From the NCBI GenBank assembly GCA_035995185.1, contig DASYKT010000005.1, positions 147,295 through 211,294 on the forward strand: a stretch of DNA of 64,000 nucleotides, given 5' to 3'. Position numbers and translations under genes: made by a program. The notes below the pieces were generated by a model. That model was not told the DNA's origin, ran no database searches, and was given only the letters and a program-made list of their open reading frames with translations. Positions within the stretch are counted from its first letter, which is position 1; each line of letters begins with the position of its first letter. This DNA comes from DASYKT01 sp035995185. GTDB lineage: Bacteria > Acidobacteriota > Blastocatellia > Pyrinomonadales > Pyrinomonadaceae. Shown here in pieces: positions 27,389 to 35,942 of the stretch.

Positions 27389-29560
27389 CTAGTCGAGTTC
27401 TGCTATATCCCGCGCATAAGGCCCCAACTGGTCCGGGCTGAGCGAGCGGTTGATCTTGTCATATTCGCGTTTGACGGCGATCAGTATGTCTTTCATAAAA
27501 AGCTCCTGGCCGCTGCCGGGCGCGTGAGCCGATTGCAAACTGGCATTGAATACTATCGAGCGAATATGCCCGCCCGAAAGGGGAAACTGCCTCGCCAAAA
27601 ATCCGATATCGATCTGCGAGTTTTTCGCCACTGACGCCGGTATGACTTGCTGCCAAATATCCGCGCGCTGCGCTTCATCAGGCGCGGGGAAATCGATAAC
27701 GTGGCGAATACGCCGCAGGAAAGCCTGGTCGAGATCGTTTTTACGATTGGTTGCCAGTATCGCCAGCCCTTTAAAACGCTCCATTCGTTCGAGTAGGTAG
27801 CTGACCTCGAGATTTGCATAGCGGTCGCGCGAATCGTTGACATCCGTTCGCTTACCAAAGCAGGCATCCGCTTCGTCAAAAAAGATCACCATGTCCGAAA
27901 TTTCCGCGGCGTCGAAAATACGCTTGAGGTTTTTTTCCGTCTCACCGATATATTTATTCACCACTTGGGAAAGATCGACCCGGTACATAGGCAGCTTGAG
28001 CCGCTGCGCCATGACCTCAGCCGCCATCGTTTTTCCGGTTCCCGGAGGGCCGGCAAAAAGTACGGTGATCCCTCCTTCATTCCAGGCGGTCGCGGTTCCC
28101 CACTCGTAATGCACCTTTGTCAGCGACTGCATCGCGGCGAGTTGCTCTTCAAACTGGATCGCCTGCTTGTTCGGCAATATCAGACGTTCCTTGGCAAAAC
28201 GCGGCCGGACCCGCGCTCCGAGTTCGCCGATATCGAAATTCAGCTCAGCGCGGCAGGCGGCGATAAAATGATCTTCCGTCAAATCTCTCGTCAGATTTTC
28301 CGGCAATGCTTTTAACTCCAGGCAGATCTGCCGGATGGTTTCTTTTTCATAGCGAAAACGCCGCGCCATTTCCACTAGCTCTTTCTCGTATTTTCCGGCC
28401 GATTCTCCAAAGCCTTCCCGCCAGGCGGCGAGACGCTGTTCATAAGTAAGAGTCGGAATGTCCACGATGGGAAGCATCAGGTTCGGATCGATGTGCCTGA
28501 CCTGGCGCCGCTCGGAGATGACCATCAGCAGCGTGACCGGAATAGAGATAAGCGGAAGCCCTTCGTTACGTTCACGGCGGCGATCGGGATCGTCAAAAAG
28601 CTCGTGAGGAATAAAAAGATCGCGGTCCATAAGCCAGCAGAGCGTGGCCAGCATGTTCAAATAATCCTGGTTCCATAACAGTCCCGGGTCGCCGCAATAT
28701 TCCCATAACGAGCGCTTGCCGGGCCGCGAAAGATCGAGTGCCATCCGGCGGAATGCCGAGCGGGTATTGCCAAATAACGGCACCACGCGCAAGCGGGCTG
28801 CTGCTTCGGATTTCAGGCGGTAGGCAATTATCCGGTTTGCTTCCGAAAGCTCATCTCCCTCTTCTTTTTCCGTATCGAAAGAAATAATTCCCGCCGGCAG
28901 CACGCCGTGGCCGGAGAAAAGCGAGCGGGCCACCATCGAAGGCATAGTGAGAGGCTGCTCCCAAAGGGTTTCAGGATATTGCCGCTGGGCGACGGCGCTT
29001 CGCCTGAGCAGTCCGAAACTAAACAGGGAGTGCATGGGATCTGAAAGCGTCAGGACATCGCCCGGATCGTCCCACAGGCGCTGCACCAGATGCAGGTTTG
29101 GATAAATACGCGCCGGATCGTTGAGACAGGCCCCGATAACCGCGCCAAGACTGGCGTCAAACGCCGAAGCCAGCACCAGCGCCAGCGTGAAGGTCGAGAT
29201 ATCGTCAAGCCCCAGTTCATTCACCACCCAGCTGAACGAGCCCCGGACAGGTTCTCCAATTTCCGGGGGAGACGCGTTAAGCTGTTCGCTCAAATACCCG
29301 GCCGCGACATTCTCTGTAAAAAAATGCTGCTTTTCCGTCCAGTGGCGCGAAAGATCGAGCGATTCCGACGCCCGGTCGATCAAGGGCGGAAGTTCACCCG
29401 AAAGCGCCGGGGCATCATTGCCGCGCTCGTGCCAGGTCCATGCTATCTCGCGGCGAATACGCAGCGTTGCCTGTCGCATCCAATAATTTGCCAATTCGTC
29501 ATTCGCCCGCAAATTTGGCAGGAAAACAACGGGATCGTTTTTTGCGGTCTGAGGTTTCAT
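27389..29560 (-). CDS. AAA+ ATPase of the injection system (Afp15-like)
   Basis: 723 residues. The N-terminal 450 are helical and specific to this family. The AAA+ core has Walker A GPPGTGKT (504-511), Walker B VIFFDE (558-563), the region EADACFGKR, sensor 1 ATN (N605) and the arginine finger in FLRRIRH (about 617-619). Such ATPases are encoded in almost all eCIS loci and are thought to act in assembly or loading; they are not ClpV, which has two AAA modules. The ATG overlaps the stop of the DUF4255 gene (ATGA). All catalytic residues seem intact. Confidence 0.94.
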   Translation of the reverse strand: MKPQTAKNDPVVFLPNLRANDELANYWMRQATLRIRREIAWTWHERGNDAPALSGELPPLIDRASESLDLSRHWTEKQHFFTENVAAGYLSEQLNASPPEIGEPVRGSFSWVVNELGLDDISTFTLALVLASAFDASLGAVIGACLNDPARIYPNLHLVQRLWDDPGDVLTLSDPMHSLFSFGLLRRSAVAQRQYPETLWEQPLTMPSMVARSLFSGHGVLPAGIISFDTEKEEGDELSEANRIIAYRLKSEAAARLRVVPLFGNTRSAFRRMALDLSRPGKRSLWEYCGDPGLLWNQDYLNMLATLCWLMDRDLFIPHELFDDPDRRRERNEGLPLISIPVTLLMVISERRQVRHIDPNLMLPIVDIPTLTYEQRLAAWREGFGESAGKYEKELVEMARRFRYEKETIRQICLELKALPENLTRDLTEDHFIAACRAELNFDIGELGARVRPRFAKERLILPNKQAIQFEEQLAAMQSLTKVHYEWGTATAWNEGGITVLFAGPPGTGKTMAAEVMAQRLKLPMYRVDLSQVVNKYIGETEKNLKRIFDAAEISDMVIFFDEADACFGKRTDVNDSRDRYANLEVSYLLERMERFKGLAILATNRKNDLDQAFLRRIRHVIDFPAPDEAQRADIWQQVIPASVAKNSQIDIGFLARQFPLSGGHIRSIVFNASLQSAHAPGSGQELFMKDILIAVKREYDKINRSLSPDQLGPYARDIAELD

Positions 29561-30774
29561 GGTTTATCCAGGTGTATCACCGGACTCTGCGGCGCCTGTT
29601 GGCCGTTCACGAGTAAAATTATGTTGTAATCCCCTCTCTCGACTGCGAGATTTCCAGGATCCGGGGGCGGCGGCGGCGCGGGCATCACCAGGCGTATTTT
29701 TGTCTGCCTTGGCGCGGGATCAGGCGAAGCAGCCAAAGTGTCGAACATATTCGAAACTGCCCCATTGCGGTAAAAGGCAAGCATGGCATCGTCTGAATCG
29801 GAACCGAGTAAAAGCCCGGTGAGTTCAACTATCGCACTCGCTTTGCTTCCGGTTATCGTTACCTCGTCGTCAATGATCTCAGCATTACTTATGGTCGGAA
29901 CAAGATTGCCGACAACCGCATTGCTCTTTCGTTTTTTGCCGGTTCCGGGCAGCGTTTGGACCACGGTCACAGGATGGCTCCCGGCAGAAATTGTGCTGGC
30001 CGCAATGATCGACGGATCGGTGCGGAAACGGAGTTCGTCAGGCCGCTGTAAAGTGACCGGCAATTCGACCGGGCCGAGCATGACCGAAAGGCCCGACAGG
30101 TGCAGATCGGTTCCGAGAATAGTTACCTCTTCACCAACTTCAAATCCCCCTGGCTTTAGTTCTTCGATACGGGCGCCCATCGAGGAAATAACATCGATAC
30201 CAACCTTTGGCGACACCGGCGGTTTTGTATGGTCGACCCCGACGGGCAGCGAAAAATCTCCCGGCGCGGACGATGCGATCATCACCGGGCGCACCTGGAA
30301 ACTGGCCGATAGGCGGATCTTTTCATCCGGTCCCTGCATTAATTTCGCGACCAGGTCCGAAGGCGCTTCGTCGAAAGTAATGTGCAGGGGGCTCGGATTG
30401 GGGCCAAGCGCGTCGAGGATAGAAGCGGACAGTGCCGGCTCAAGTCTGAGCAGGTCATCGGCATAAAGAGCGCGGAGTGCGACACCCAAATGTTCATGGG
30501 CCCTTTCCGAATCACTGTCGGCCGCCGACTCAAAGGCGGTCAAAAGATATTTCAAAACCAGCCAAAGCGGAGGTTTCTCTCCTTCATTAAGCGAAGTGTT
30601 TTTAAGATATGGATCGAAGGTTATTTCATACAAGAACAGGTTGAGATGCGGATTGGAATTCGCGCCGCCGGAAGGCCGCCCGATGGACGTAGTGATAGTG
30701 CTGATCGCATCGATCCGCGCTTTGAGCAAAGCGCTAACGGCCCCGATCGCCTTTGATGTATCTGCAAGTGCCAT
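29557..30774 (-). CDS. DUF4255 tail-terminator protein with IPT/TIG domains (Afp16/Pvc16-like)
   Basis: 405 residues. Residues about 5-185 are the DUF4255 (Pvc16 N) domain: AVSALLKARIDAI, HLNLFLYEITFDPYLKN, LWLVLKYLLTAFE. This domain caps the distal end of tube and sheath and fixes particle length. Residues about 205-290 look like an IPT/TIG beta-sandwich (PGGFEVGEEVTILGTDLHLSGLSVMLG), and a second similar one may follow. The C-terminal addition of Ig-like domains is common in this family. The stop overlaps the AAA ATPase start by four bases. Confidence 0.88.
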   Translation of the reverse strand: MALADTSKAIGAVSALLKARIDAISTITTSIGRPSGGANSNPHLNLFLYEITFDPYLKNTSLNEGEKPPLWLVLKYLLTAFESAADSDSERAHEHLGVALRALYADDLLRLEPALSASILDALGPNPSPLHITFDEAPSDLVAKLMQGPDEKIRLSASFQVRPVMIASSAPGDFSLPVGVDHTKPPVSPKVGIDVISSMGARIEELKPGGFEVGEEVTILGTDLHLSGLSVMLGPVELPVTLQRPDELRFRTDPSIIAASTISAGSHPVTVVQTLPGTGKKRKSNAVVGNLVPTISNAEIIDDEVTITGSKASAIVELTGLLLGSDSDDAMLAFYRNGAVSNMFDTLAASPDPAPRQTKIRLVMPAPPPPPDPGNLAVERGDYNIILLVNGQQAPQSPVIHLDKP

Positions 30775-30780
30775 TTTCTT

Positions 30781-32037
30781 CTAAAGGTAGCTGCGGCTAA
30801 GACGCGAAGACCCGCGCCCGGCTTCCTGCCCTGTATTTCTATCGCTTCTTTCCTGCGGATCTATTAACGTTTTTTGCGGGGGACTTTCTTCGTTTTCGAT
30901 CACGACACTGATCGTTCCTATCGACAGTTCAAAGCTTTGTTCTTCTAACGGTAAATATCCGGGATCGCGTTCGCCCGCGGCCCTTTCTTTTTCGATATCT
31001 GCTCTTTCCGGCTCCTTTTTACCGGTGATCGTTATCACCCCGGGCTCGGCGTTCGCACTTGTGAACTCCCGATCGTCCGCAAACATTTCACTCGTATTTA
31101 CTCGCGTAATTTCGATCGCATGCGCCACGTCGGTCGCCTGTGCTGCTTCAGTCCCTTGTGCCGCTTTGATCGCTTGTGCCGCTTGCGATCCTTGCGATTC
31201 TTCGGTCTCCGACGGAGAGGCGGCCGCCCAATCGATCACTTCCTGAAAAACTATATTTTGAATTTCGGCAGCGCTGAGATCGCGCCGTTCGATGATCTCG
31301 GCCGTTTTCGCAAAATATTGGTTTTCATTCGCCTTTACCGGCGCCTCGATCTCGATCACGTTTAATTCCGGTGTGCCTGGCCCTACCGGCTCGGCCAGTG
31401 AGGTTAATTCCGAAACAATAATGTCAGCCGCAATTTCCTGCTTGGCGTTACGCGGACTTTCCGGCGTATTTTTCGCATCCGCCGTTTTTTCTATTATCCT
31501 TCCCGGCGTTTCTATTTTTCCCGCCGGCATTTCAGCCGGAGCGTTTTCCTCCTGGCTGACCTTTTTAGATAAAACCCCCAGCTTTTTTTCCGGAACTGAT
31601 TCGGGAATTGATCCCTGAACTGATTCCCGCATTGATTCCTGGGCTGATTTCCGCCTTGGTCCCGTTACGGATTCAACGACGGGATCGGCGATGCGGACAA
31701 CTAAGTTGGCCGGAGCGTTTTCACGAACCTCAGGATCCTGCTTCCGCAACTCCTGATTCTTGAGCTGCTCTGGCGGCAAAAAGGGTTCACCCTGCGCCGC
31801 CGCGCGGGGTCTATCTTCGGACCTTTGTTCAGGACTTTGTTGAGGACTTTGTCGGGATATTTGTTCGGACACATCCGAAACTCTTTCAGCTTTTTCGGAT
31901 GAAGATACAAAAACCGTTTCCTCACGGTCGAGCGGAGCCGGCGATCCTCCGGCGCGAACTTTTCCGGTCCCGGGAGTTTTACTTTCACCCGAAAAACGGA
32001 TTCCGCTCTGCCCGGCGATGCGTGAAAAATAGCCCAT
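30781..32037 (-). CDS. Disordered Glu/Ser/Ala-rich eCIS protein with conserved C-terminal strand motif
   Basis: 418 residues from the ATG at 32037, whose A is the last base of the previous gene's stop (TAATG); an ATG 16 codons upstream would overlap that gene by 49 bases and is less likely. Most of the chain is low in hydrophobics and rich in Glu, Ser, Gln and Pro, with repeated ES(V/I/M) and QAAQA-like units, so it is probably intrinsically disordered. Near the end QSFELSIGTISVVIE (about 370-385) is a compact beta-strand motif. No family is recognised for certain. Its place between baseplate-assembly and terminator genes suggests an assembly factor, or a tape-measure substitute, but there is no direct evidence. 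Confidence 0.6.
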   Translation of the reverse strand: MGYFSRIAGQSGIRFSGESKTPGTGKVRAGGSPAPLDREETVFVSSSEKAERVSDVSEQISRQSPQQSPEQRSEDRPRAAAQGEPFLPPEQLKNQELRKQDPEVRENAPANLVVRIADPVVESVTGPRRKSAQESMRESVQGSIPESVPEKKLGVLSKKVSQEENAPAEMPAGKIETPGRIIEKTADAKNTPESPRNAKQEIAADIIVSELTSLAEPVGPGTPELNVIEIEAPVKANENQYFAKTAEIIERRDLSAAEIQNIVFQEVIDWAAASPSETEESQGSQAAQAIKAAQGTEAAQATDVAHAIEITRVNTSEMFADDREFTSANAEPGVITITGKKEPERADIEKERAAGERDPGYLPLEEQSFELSIGTISVVIENEESPPQKTLIDPQERSDRNTGQEAGRGSSRLSRSYL

Positions 32038-32870
32038 TACTTTCTTACTGCTCCTATCAATTCCAGATACTGCTTTCGGCGCCAATGTGGCACGCTGAAT
32101 ATTTCCTTCTCGTTCCAGTGATAATGCGACGCCAGCCGGTGGATCATTATGACCAACTGACTTTGTGCGCGGTTCAACATACCAAGCGCGGTCTCCATCA
32201 GGTCTATCGCGTATTTATTGTCTTCGCCGCACTCCCCGCAGTTCACGCTGCAGGTAAAATCAACCAGCGGGTCTGCTTCCAGCATCGCCGCTTCGATCGC
32301 GCTTAGATCTTCCGGCTCGATGTTTTCTATTACCTCCTGACTGACCGCCAGTGTCTCTGTCAACTCGGCCGCTAACGACCGCTCGTTCCTTACCACAAGG
32401 CCAGCCCACAGCTCCTGATCACGCCCCGTAGGTTTGCGAAACTCGAGACGGCGTCCTCTGATATCCAGGCCGACTACTTCGACCTGGTCGGCTTCGCTTT
32501 GAAGCATTGAGATCTCTTGCAGCGTCAATTCCAATTCGATCTCTTCATTGCACCCGGCGCATTTGAAAGGAAATCCGAGCGATGTCTCAGGCCCGCCGGC
32601 TGCCAATACCAGCAGGCATTCGATACGTTTGCCAATGGAAAGTTCGCGGAAGAAACCAGCCGGCAAGACCCCGGCCGGATCGACAATGCATGATTCGAGC
32701 AGATAGGTAGCCAGCGCGGCCCGGTCAGCCGACGAAAAGTCCGCACTAAGATCGGCTTCGGATATTCCGAACCGCCGCAACCCGGCATTTCTCACCGCGT
32801 CGTGACGGCCGGAACTCAAGGAAAACTCCGGCAGCGGGATCAGTGCACTTGTTCCCGAAAGAATATTCAT
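32037..32870 (-). CDS. T4-type baseplate assembly protein with Cys4 motif
   Basis: 277 residues. FKCAGCNEE (C104, C107) and CSVNCGECGE (C207, C211, C214) could form one zinc site. The layout (short N-terminus, Zn-ribbon-like core, then TGRDQELWAGLVVRNERSLAAELTETL and a helical end) fits the T4 gp26/gp51-like baseplate family (PF12322) that often accompanies eCIS tube genes. The final helix contains a histidine/tryptophan-rich segment, HRLASHYHWNEKEIFSVPHWRRKQYLELI, resembling the T4-type end. It is translationally coupled (TAATG) to the next gene. Precise role, chaperone or structural, is not known. Confidence 0.68.
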   Translation of the reverse strand: MNILSGTSALIPLPEFSLSSGRHDAVRNAGLRRFGISEADLSADFSSADRAALATYLLESCIVDPAGVLPAGFFRELSIGKRIECLLVLAAGGPETSLGFPFKCAGCNEEIELELTLQEISMLQSEADQVEVVGLDIRGRRLEFRKPTGRDQELWAGLVVRNERSLAAELTETLAVSQEVIENIEPEDLSAIEAAMLEADPLVDFTCSVNCGECGEDNKYAIDLMETALGMLNRAQSQLVIMIHRLASHYHWNEKEIFSVPHWRRKQYLELIGAVRK

Positions 32871-32887
32871 GCGCTAATTCCCCGTTA

Positions 32888-33415
32888 CTAACCTTGCGGT
32901 ACGTCGTCTGCTTCGTCAGGTTCCTTGGTGTCTTTATCGCGGTCCCAACCCTCGAGTTCGAGTTTCAGCGATTCGATGGCGACCGCGTTCGCGTTGGCAT
33001 TAAGCTCCGGCATCGCCGTGTACTCGCTGACCCAGCAGTCATATAAAAAATACCTGTAAACCACATGGCCTTTTTCGTTCATCATTTCCAGTGTCAGGTT
33101 TCTTTTATAATCCCTAAGATCCATCGCCGTATCGCCCGAGTAGGGATGAACCCGGTTGGCCCAGGCTTCGAACTCCGCATCGTGGGTCAGCCCGCGTTCG
33201 AGCGTGATCGCATCATAGCTGGTGCGCCCCGGTGATTTATGATCGGTGCTGTTGTCGCCGCCGTCACGATGTTTTACCACCTCGGTAGTTCGCTTTAGAG
33301 CGCTGACCTTGCTGACGCCCATTATCGTCTGGTTGGTTTCGCCGAATTTCAGACGAAATTTAAAGTTCTTGTACGGGTCGTACCTCTTAGCGTTCTTGAC
33401 AAATCCTTTAGCCAT
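32888..33415 (-). CDS. Inner tube protein (gp19/Hcp-like, Afp1/5-like)
   Basis: 175 residues, AAGGAG before the ATG. The order NFKFRLKFGETNQTIMGVSKVSALKRTTEVV, HKSPGRTSYDAITLERGLTHD, FEAWANRVHP, NLTLEMMNEKGHVVYRYFLYDCWVSEY, and NANAVAIESLKLELEGWDRD is characteristic of the T4 gp19-like tail tube family (PF06841). The protein stacks as hexameric rings to form the channel that carries cargo. Only one tube gene is present; several characterised eCIS have two or more, so this particle is of the simple type. It is 21 bases downstream of the sheath gene. Confidence 0.93.
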   Translation of the reverse strand: MAKGFVKNAKRYDPYKNFKFRLKFGETNQTIMGVSKVSALKRTTEVVKHRDGGDNSTDHKSPGRTSYDAITLERGLTHDAEFEAWANRVHPYSGDTAMDLRDYKRNLTLEMMNEKGHVVYRYFLYDCWVSEYTAMPELNANANAVAIESLKLELEGWDRDKDTKEPDEADDVPQG

Positions 33416-33436
33416 TTCTTGCTCCTTTTAATTTGT

Positions 33437-35896
33437 TTACACATCCGGTATCTGCTGGATCGAGATGATCACAAATTCCGCGGGTTTGAGCGGCGCAAAG
33501 CCGACAATGATATTCACGATACCGAGATTCCGGTCGTTCGCCGTGGTCGTTTCACCGTCACATTTAACAAAAAACGCCTTGTCCGGCGTCGACCCCTGAA
33601 AAGCGCCCTGCCGGAAAAGCCCCATCATAAACGCATTGAGATTCATTCTGATCGTTGCCCAGAGCGGTTCGTCATTCGGTTCGAAAACGACCCATTTCGT
33701 CCCGCGAAAAAGCGATTCTTCGAGGAAAAGAGCCAGCCTACGGATCGGAATATATTTCCATTCCGAGCCGAAGTCGTCCGAACCATCGAGCGTCCGCGCG
33801 CCCCAGTTTACTATGCCGTTCGGGAATTTCCGGATGCAGTTGACACCCAATTTATTCAGCACGCCATTTTCGTTATCGGTCAGATTTATTTCGACATCGG
33901 TAACCCCGTTTAAGGTGGCTTCGGTCCCGGCTGGCGCTTTCCAAACACCGCGCTGCGAATCTGTCCGGGCCATCAACCCGGCGATCATACCTGACGGACC
34001 GATCGGTTTAATGATCCCGGCATCGCTATATTTAAGACGCGGGTAAAAGACCGCTGAATTCTTTTTGCTGACCCCGATACGAAAAGTATTGACCGCTGTC
34101 GCATCGGCCGCCGGGTGATCGTCATTGGTCCAATCGGTCGGAGCGTCGAGGAGCAGAAAGGCCCGGTGCGCTTCGCAATAAACGCTGGCCGCACTTTTCA
34201 CCTTCAGCAGATCGACCTCGGAATCTCCCGGCAATACCATCAGGTTAAAAAGGTCTACCGTATCGAGCGCATAAAAGCCCGTGTGAGCGATCGGGTCTCC
34301 TTCATATTCTGCTTGGCCCGGAGCGCTGCCGTTACTGCCGTCGATCCCCGTCAATTGATAATCGCTGGTGGTTATATTTCCCAGGCTGTATCGTTGGGTG
34401 TTTTGCACGAATCCCGCGGCTAACCCTACATCGCCCGCAGTCGAAGTGACCCCGTCTTTCATCCCAACGGTAACTTTGTCGTTGATGGTGCCGCCTTTTC
34501 GTTTAAAAACCAGGTGATAACCCGAAAGCTCCGCCGTGACCGGAGAATTGACATCGGCGTTTACTGCCTGCTGTATTTTCCTGAGTTTTTCGATCAACCC
34601 GGAATTGCCGCCCGCGGCATCGACGAAATTCAGGTCGGCAGCGGATTTGGTTTTCAGATCGACGAGGATGGAAGTAGAGTTGACGATGACCGCCGCGAGT
34701 CGTTCCTGCCTTAGCACCGAAAAAGCATCAAGGCCGTTTAGTCCCGCAGTAAAGTCAGCAACATTCCCTCCGGCAAAATATGTGCCGTTTGCCACCGGCC
34801 GGAGACTGCTGAACCTGGCAACTTCGATTCCGCCGTTATCCACTCCCAACATCATCGGCGCGGCAAAGTCATTCGAGCCGGCGCTGCGAATAGTAACATT
34901 GGGCGCGTCCTTGAAATCGAGGGTAGTTGAATCGGCGGTGATTCGCAGAAGAGCCGCTGAGGATTTTGCCAGGTCCGGGGGCAAAGGGGTCAAAATATCG
35001 AAACTAACCTTGACCTTGATGCCCGGCAGCACGGACGCGATCGCAAAGTTGATAGTGTCTTCGATCGGTTTGGTCAAAGCCGCCATGTTCGCGACCGGAT
35101 TCGGCGGAATAGGTATTCCGGCCAGATCGACGTCTATATCCTGCTTTCCATCCAGGTTGATCTTAAATTTACTTTTTAACTTAGTCGCGTCTCCGCCGTT
35201 GGCCGGGTCATTAACATCCGTCATAGCGCGAAGAGTGTCAGCTACACTTTTCAGCATAGGCGCAAGCCCATCAGTGCCGTCCGTGCCGATAAAGACACTC
35301 CTGCTCTGAGAAAATCCTGGCAGAGCAGCGTTAAGAACAGCCGCGGTCACCGCAGATTGGAGATTGATCAGCTTGGACGACTGTGACACAAAGGCCGGGG
35401 CGAATCTGCTGGAGCGCGGGTCCATCGAAAGGTTCAAAAATACCTCCGTTTTTTGAAGTACTCCTCCCGTCTCCTGCGTAACCTTGAGATTAAAACTATC
35501 GTCCTGGTTGGTGGTGTTGTAATCAACCTCTAACTTTACATCTTGCCCCCAAGTGCCGGGAGCTTTTGCCGTGGCCGTCAGAACATTGGTTTTGGACAGG
35601 CTTTTAAGCGTAACGCTTGCCGCACCGGCGCCTTTGGCCAGCCGCACTACGTAACAATCGGTTCCGCCGTTGGCAAAAAATTGGTTGACACTTGCGCCCA
35701 ATTCGCTTGACGGGTGTCCGCCGCCGAATTCGCGCAGAAAATCCGAGTAACTCACGCACCTCACGGCTTTGTTTATCGGCCCTTTTTGGGTGCGCCCTAA
35801 AAAGGCGCCTATTGATGTGGACACACCTGTAATGGTCCGGACACCGCTTGGAACTTCCTGGATATAAACCCCCGGGTAAGTTGGTTGGATCGGCAT
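33437..35896 (-). CDS. Contractile tail sheath protein (single, long)
   Basis: 819 residues; many sheath proteins are about 350-660. The N-terminus PTYPGVYIQEVPSGVRTITGVSTSIGAFLG and KAVRCVSYSDFLREFGG, and the C-terminal domain (GVNCIRKFPNGIVNWGARTL, YIPIRRLALFLEESLFRGTKWVVFEPNDEPLW, LVIG-like NIIVGFAPLKPAEFVIISI) are conserved in all contractile sheaths. The extra length is a large middle insertion (about 120-560) rich in Asp, Thr and Ser, probably exposed on the outside of the particle. The gene is first in the operon, behind a strong AGGAGGA site and a leader hairpin. It is the only sheath gene seen. Confidence 0.95.
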   Translation of the reverse strand: MPIQPTYPGVYIQEVPSGVRTITGVSTSIGAFLGRTQKGPINKAVRCVSYSDFLREFGGGHPSSELGASVNQFFANGGTDCYVVRLAKGAGAASVTLKSLSKTNVLTATAKAPGTWGQDVKLEVDYNTTNQDDSFNLKVTQETGGVLQKTEVFLNLSMDPRSSRFAPAFVSQSSKLINLQSAVTAAVLNAALPGFSQSRSVFIGTDGTDGLAPMLKSVADTLRAMTDVNDPANGGDATKLKSKFKINLDGKQDIDVDLAGIPIPPNPVANMAALTKPIEDTINFAIASVLPGIKVKVSFDILTPLPPDLAKSSAALLRITADSTTLDFKDAPNVTIRSAGSNDFAAPMMLGVDNGGIEVARFSSLRPVANGTYFAGGNVADFTAGLNGLDAFSVLRQERLAAVIVNSTSILVDLKTKSAADLNFVDAAGGNSGLIEKLRKIQQAVNADVNSPVTAELSGYHLVFKRKGGTINDKVTVGMKDGVTSTAGDVGLAAGFVQNTQRYSLGNITTSDYQLTGIDGSNGSAPGQAEYEGDPIAHTGFYALDTVDLFNLMVLPGDSEVDLLKVKSAASVYCEAHRAFLLLDAPTDWTNDDHPAADATAVNTFRIGVSKKNSAVFYPRLKYSDAGIIKPIGPSGMIAGLMARTDSQRGVWKAPAGTEATLNGVTDVEINLTDNENGVLNKLGVNCIRKFPNGIVNWGARTLDGSDDFGSEWKYIPIRRLALFLEESLFRGTKWVVFEPNDEPLWATIRMNLNAFMMGLFRQGAFQGSTPDKAFFVKCDGETTTANDRNLGIVNIIVGFAPLKPAEFVIISIQQIPDV

Positions 35897-35900
35897 GATT

Positions 35901-35942
35901 TCCTCCTAAAGGTTATTTTGAAAAGACAGAAATACTGTCTTT
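35901..35942 (-). promoter_or_regulatory. Leader of the eCIS operon: strong ribosome site plus 8-bp hairpin
   Basis: AGGAGGA (35901-35907 complement) is placed four to five bases before the sheath ATG. Twelve or so bases upstream, AAAGACAG (35922-35929) and CTGTCTTT (35935-35942) form a perfect inverted repeat with loop AAATA. It could be an operator or an mRNA hairpin. No confident -35/-10 pair was found upstream. Confidence 0.5.

Noticed and set aside
5874..35896. Prophage or R-type pyocin
   Set aside because: No capsid, terminase, portal, integrase, holin or lysozyme; AAA ATPase, DUF4255 and DUF4157 genes are typical of eCIS.
5874..35896. Type VI secretion system
   Set aside because: Hub and spike could recall VgrG, but TssJ, TssL, TssM, TssK and ClpV are absent and the sheath is a single phage-type protein.
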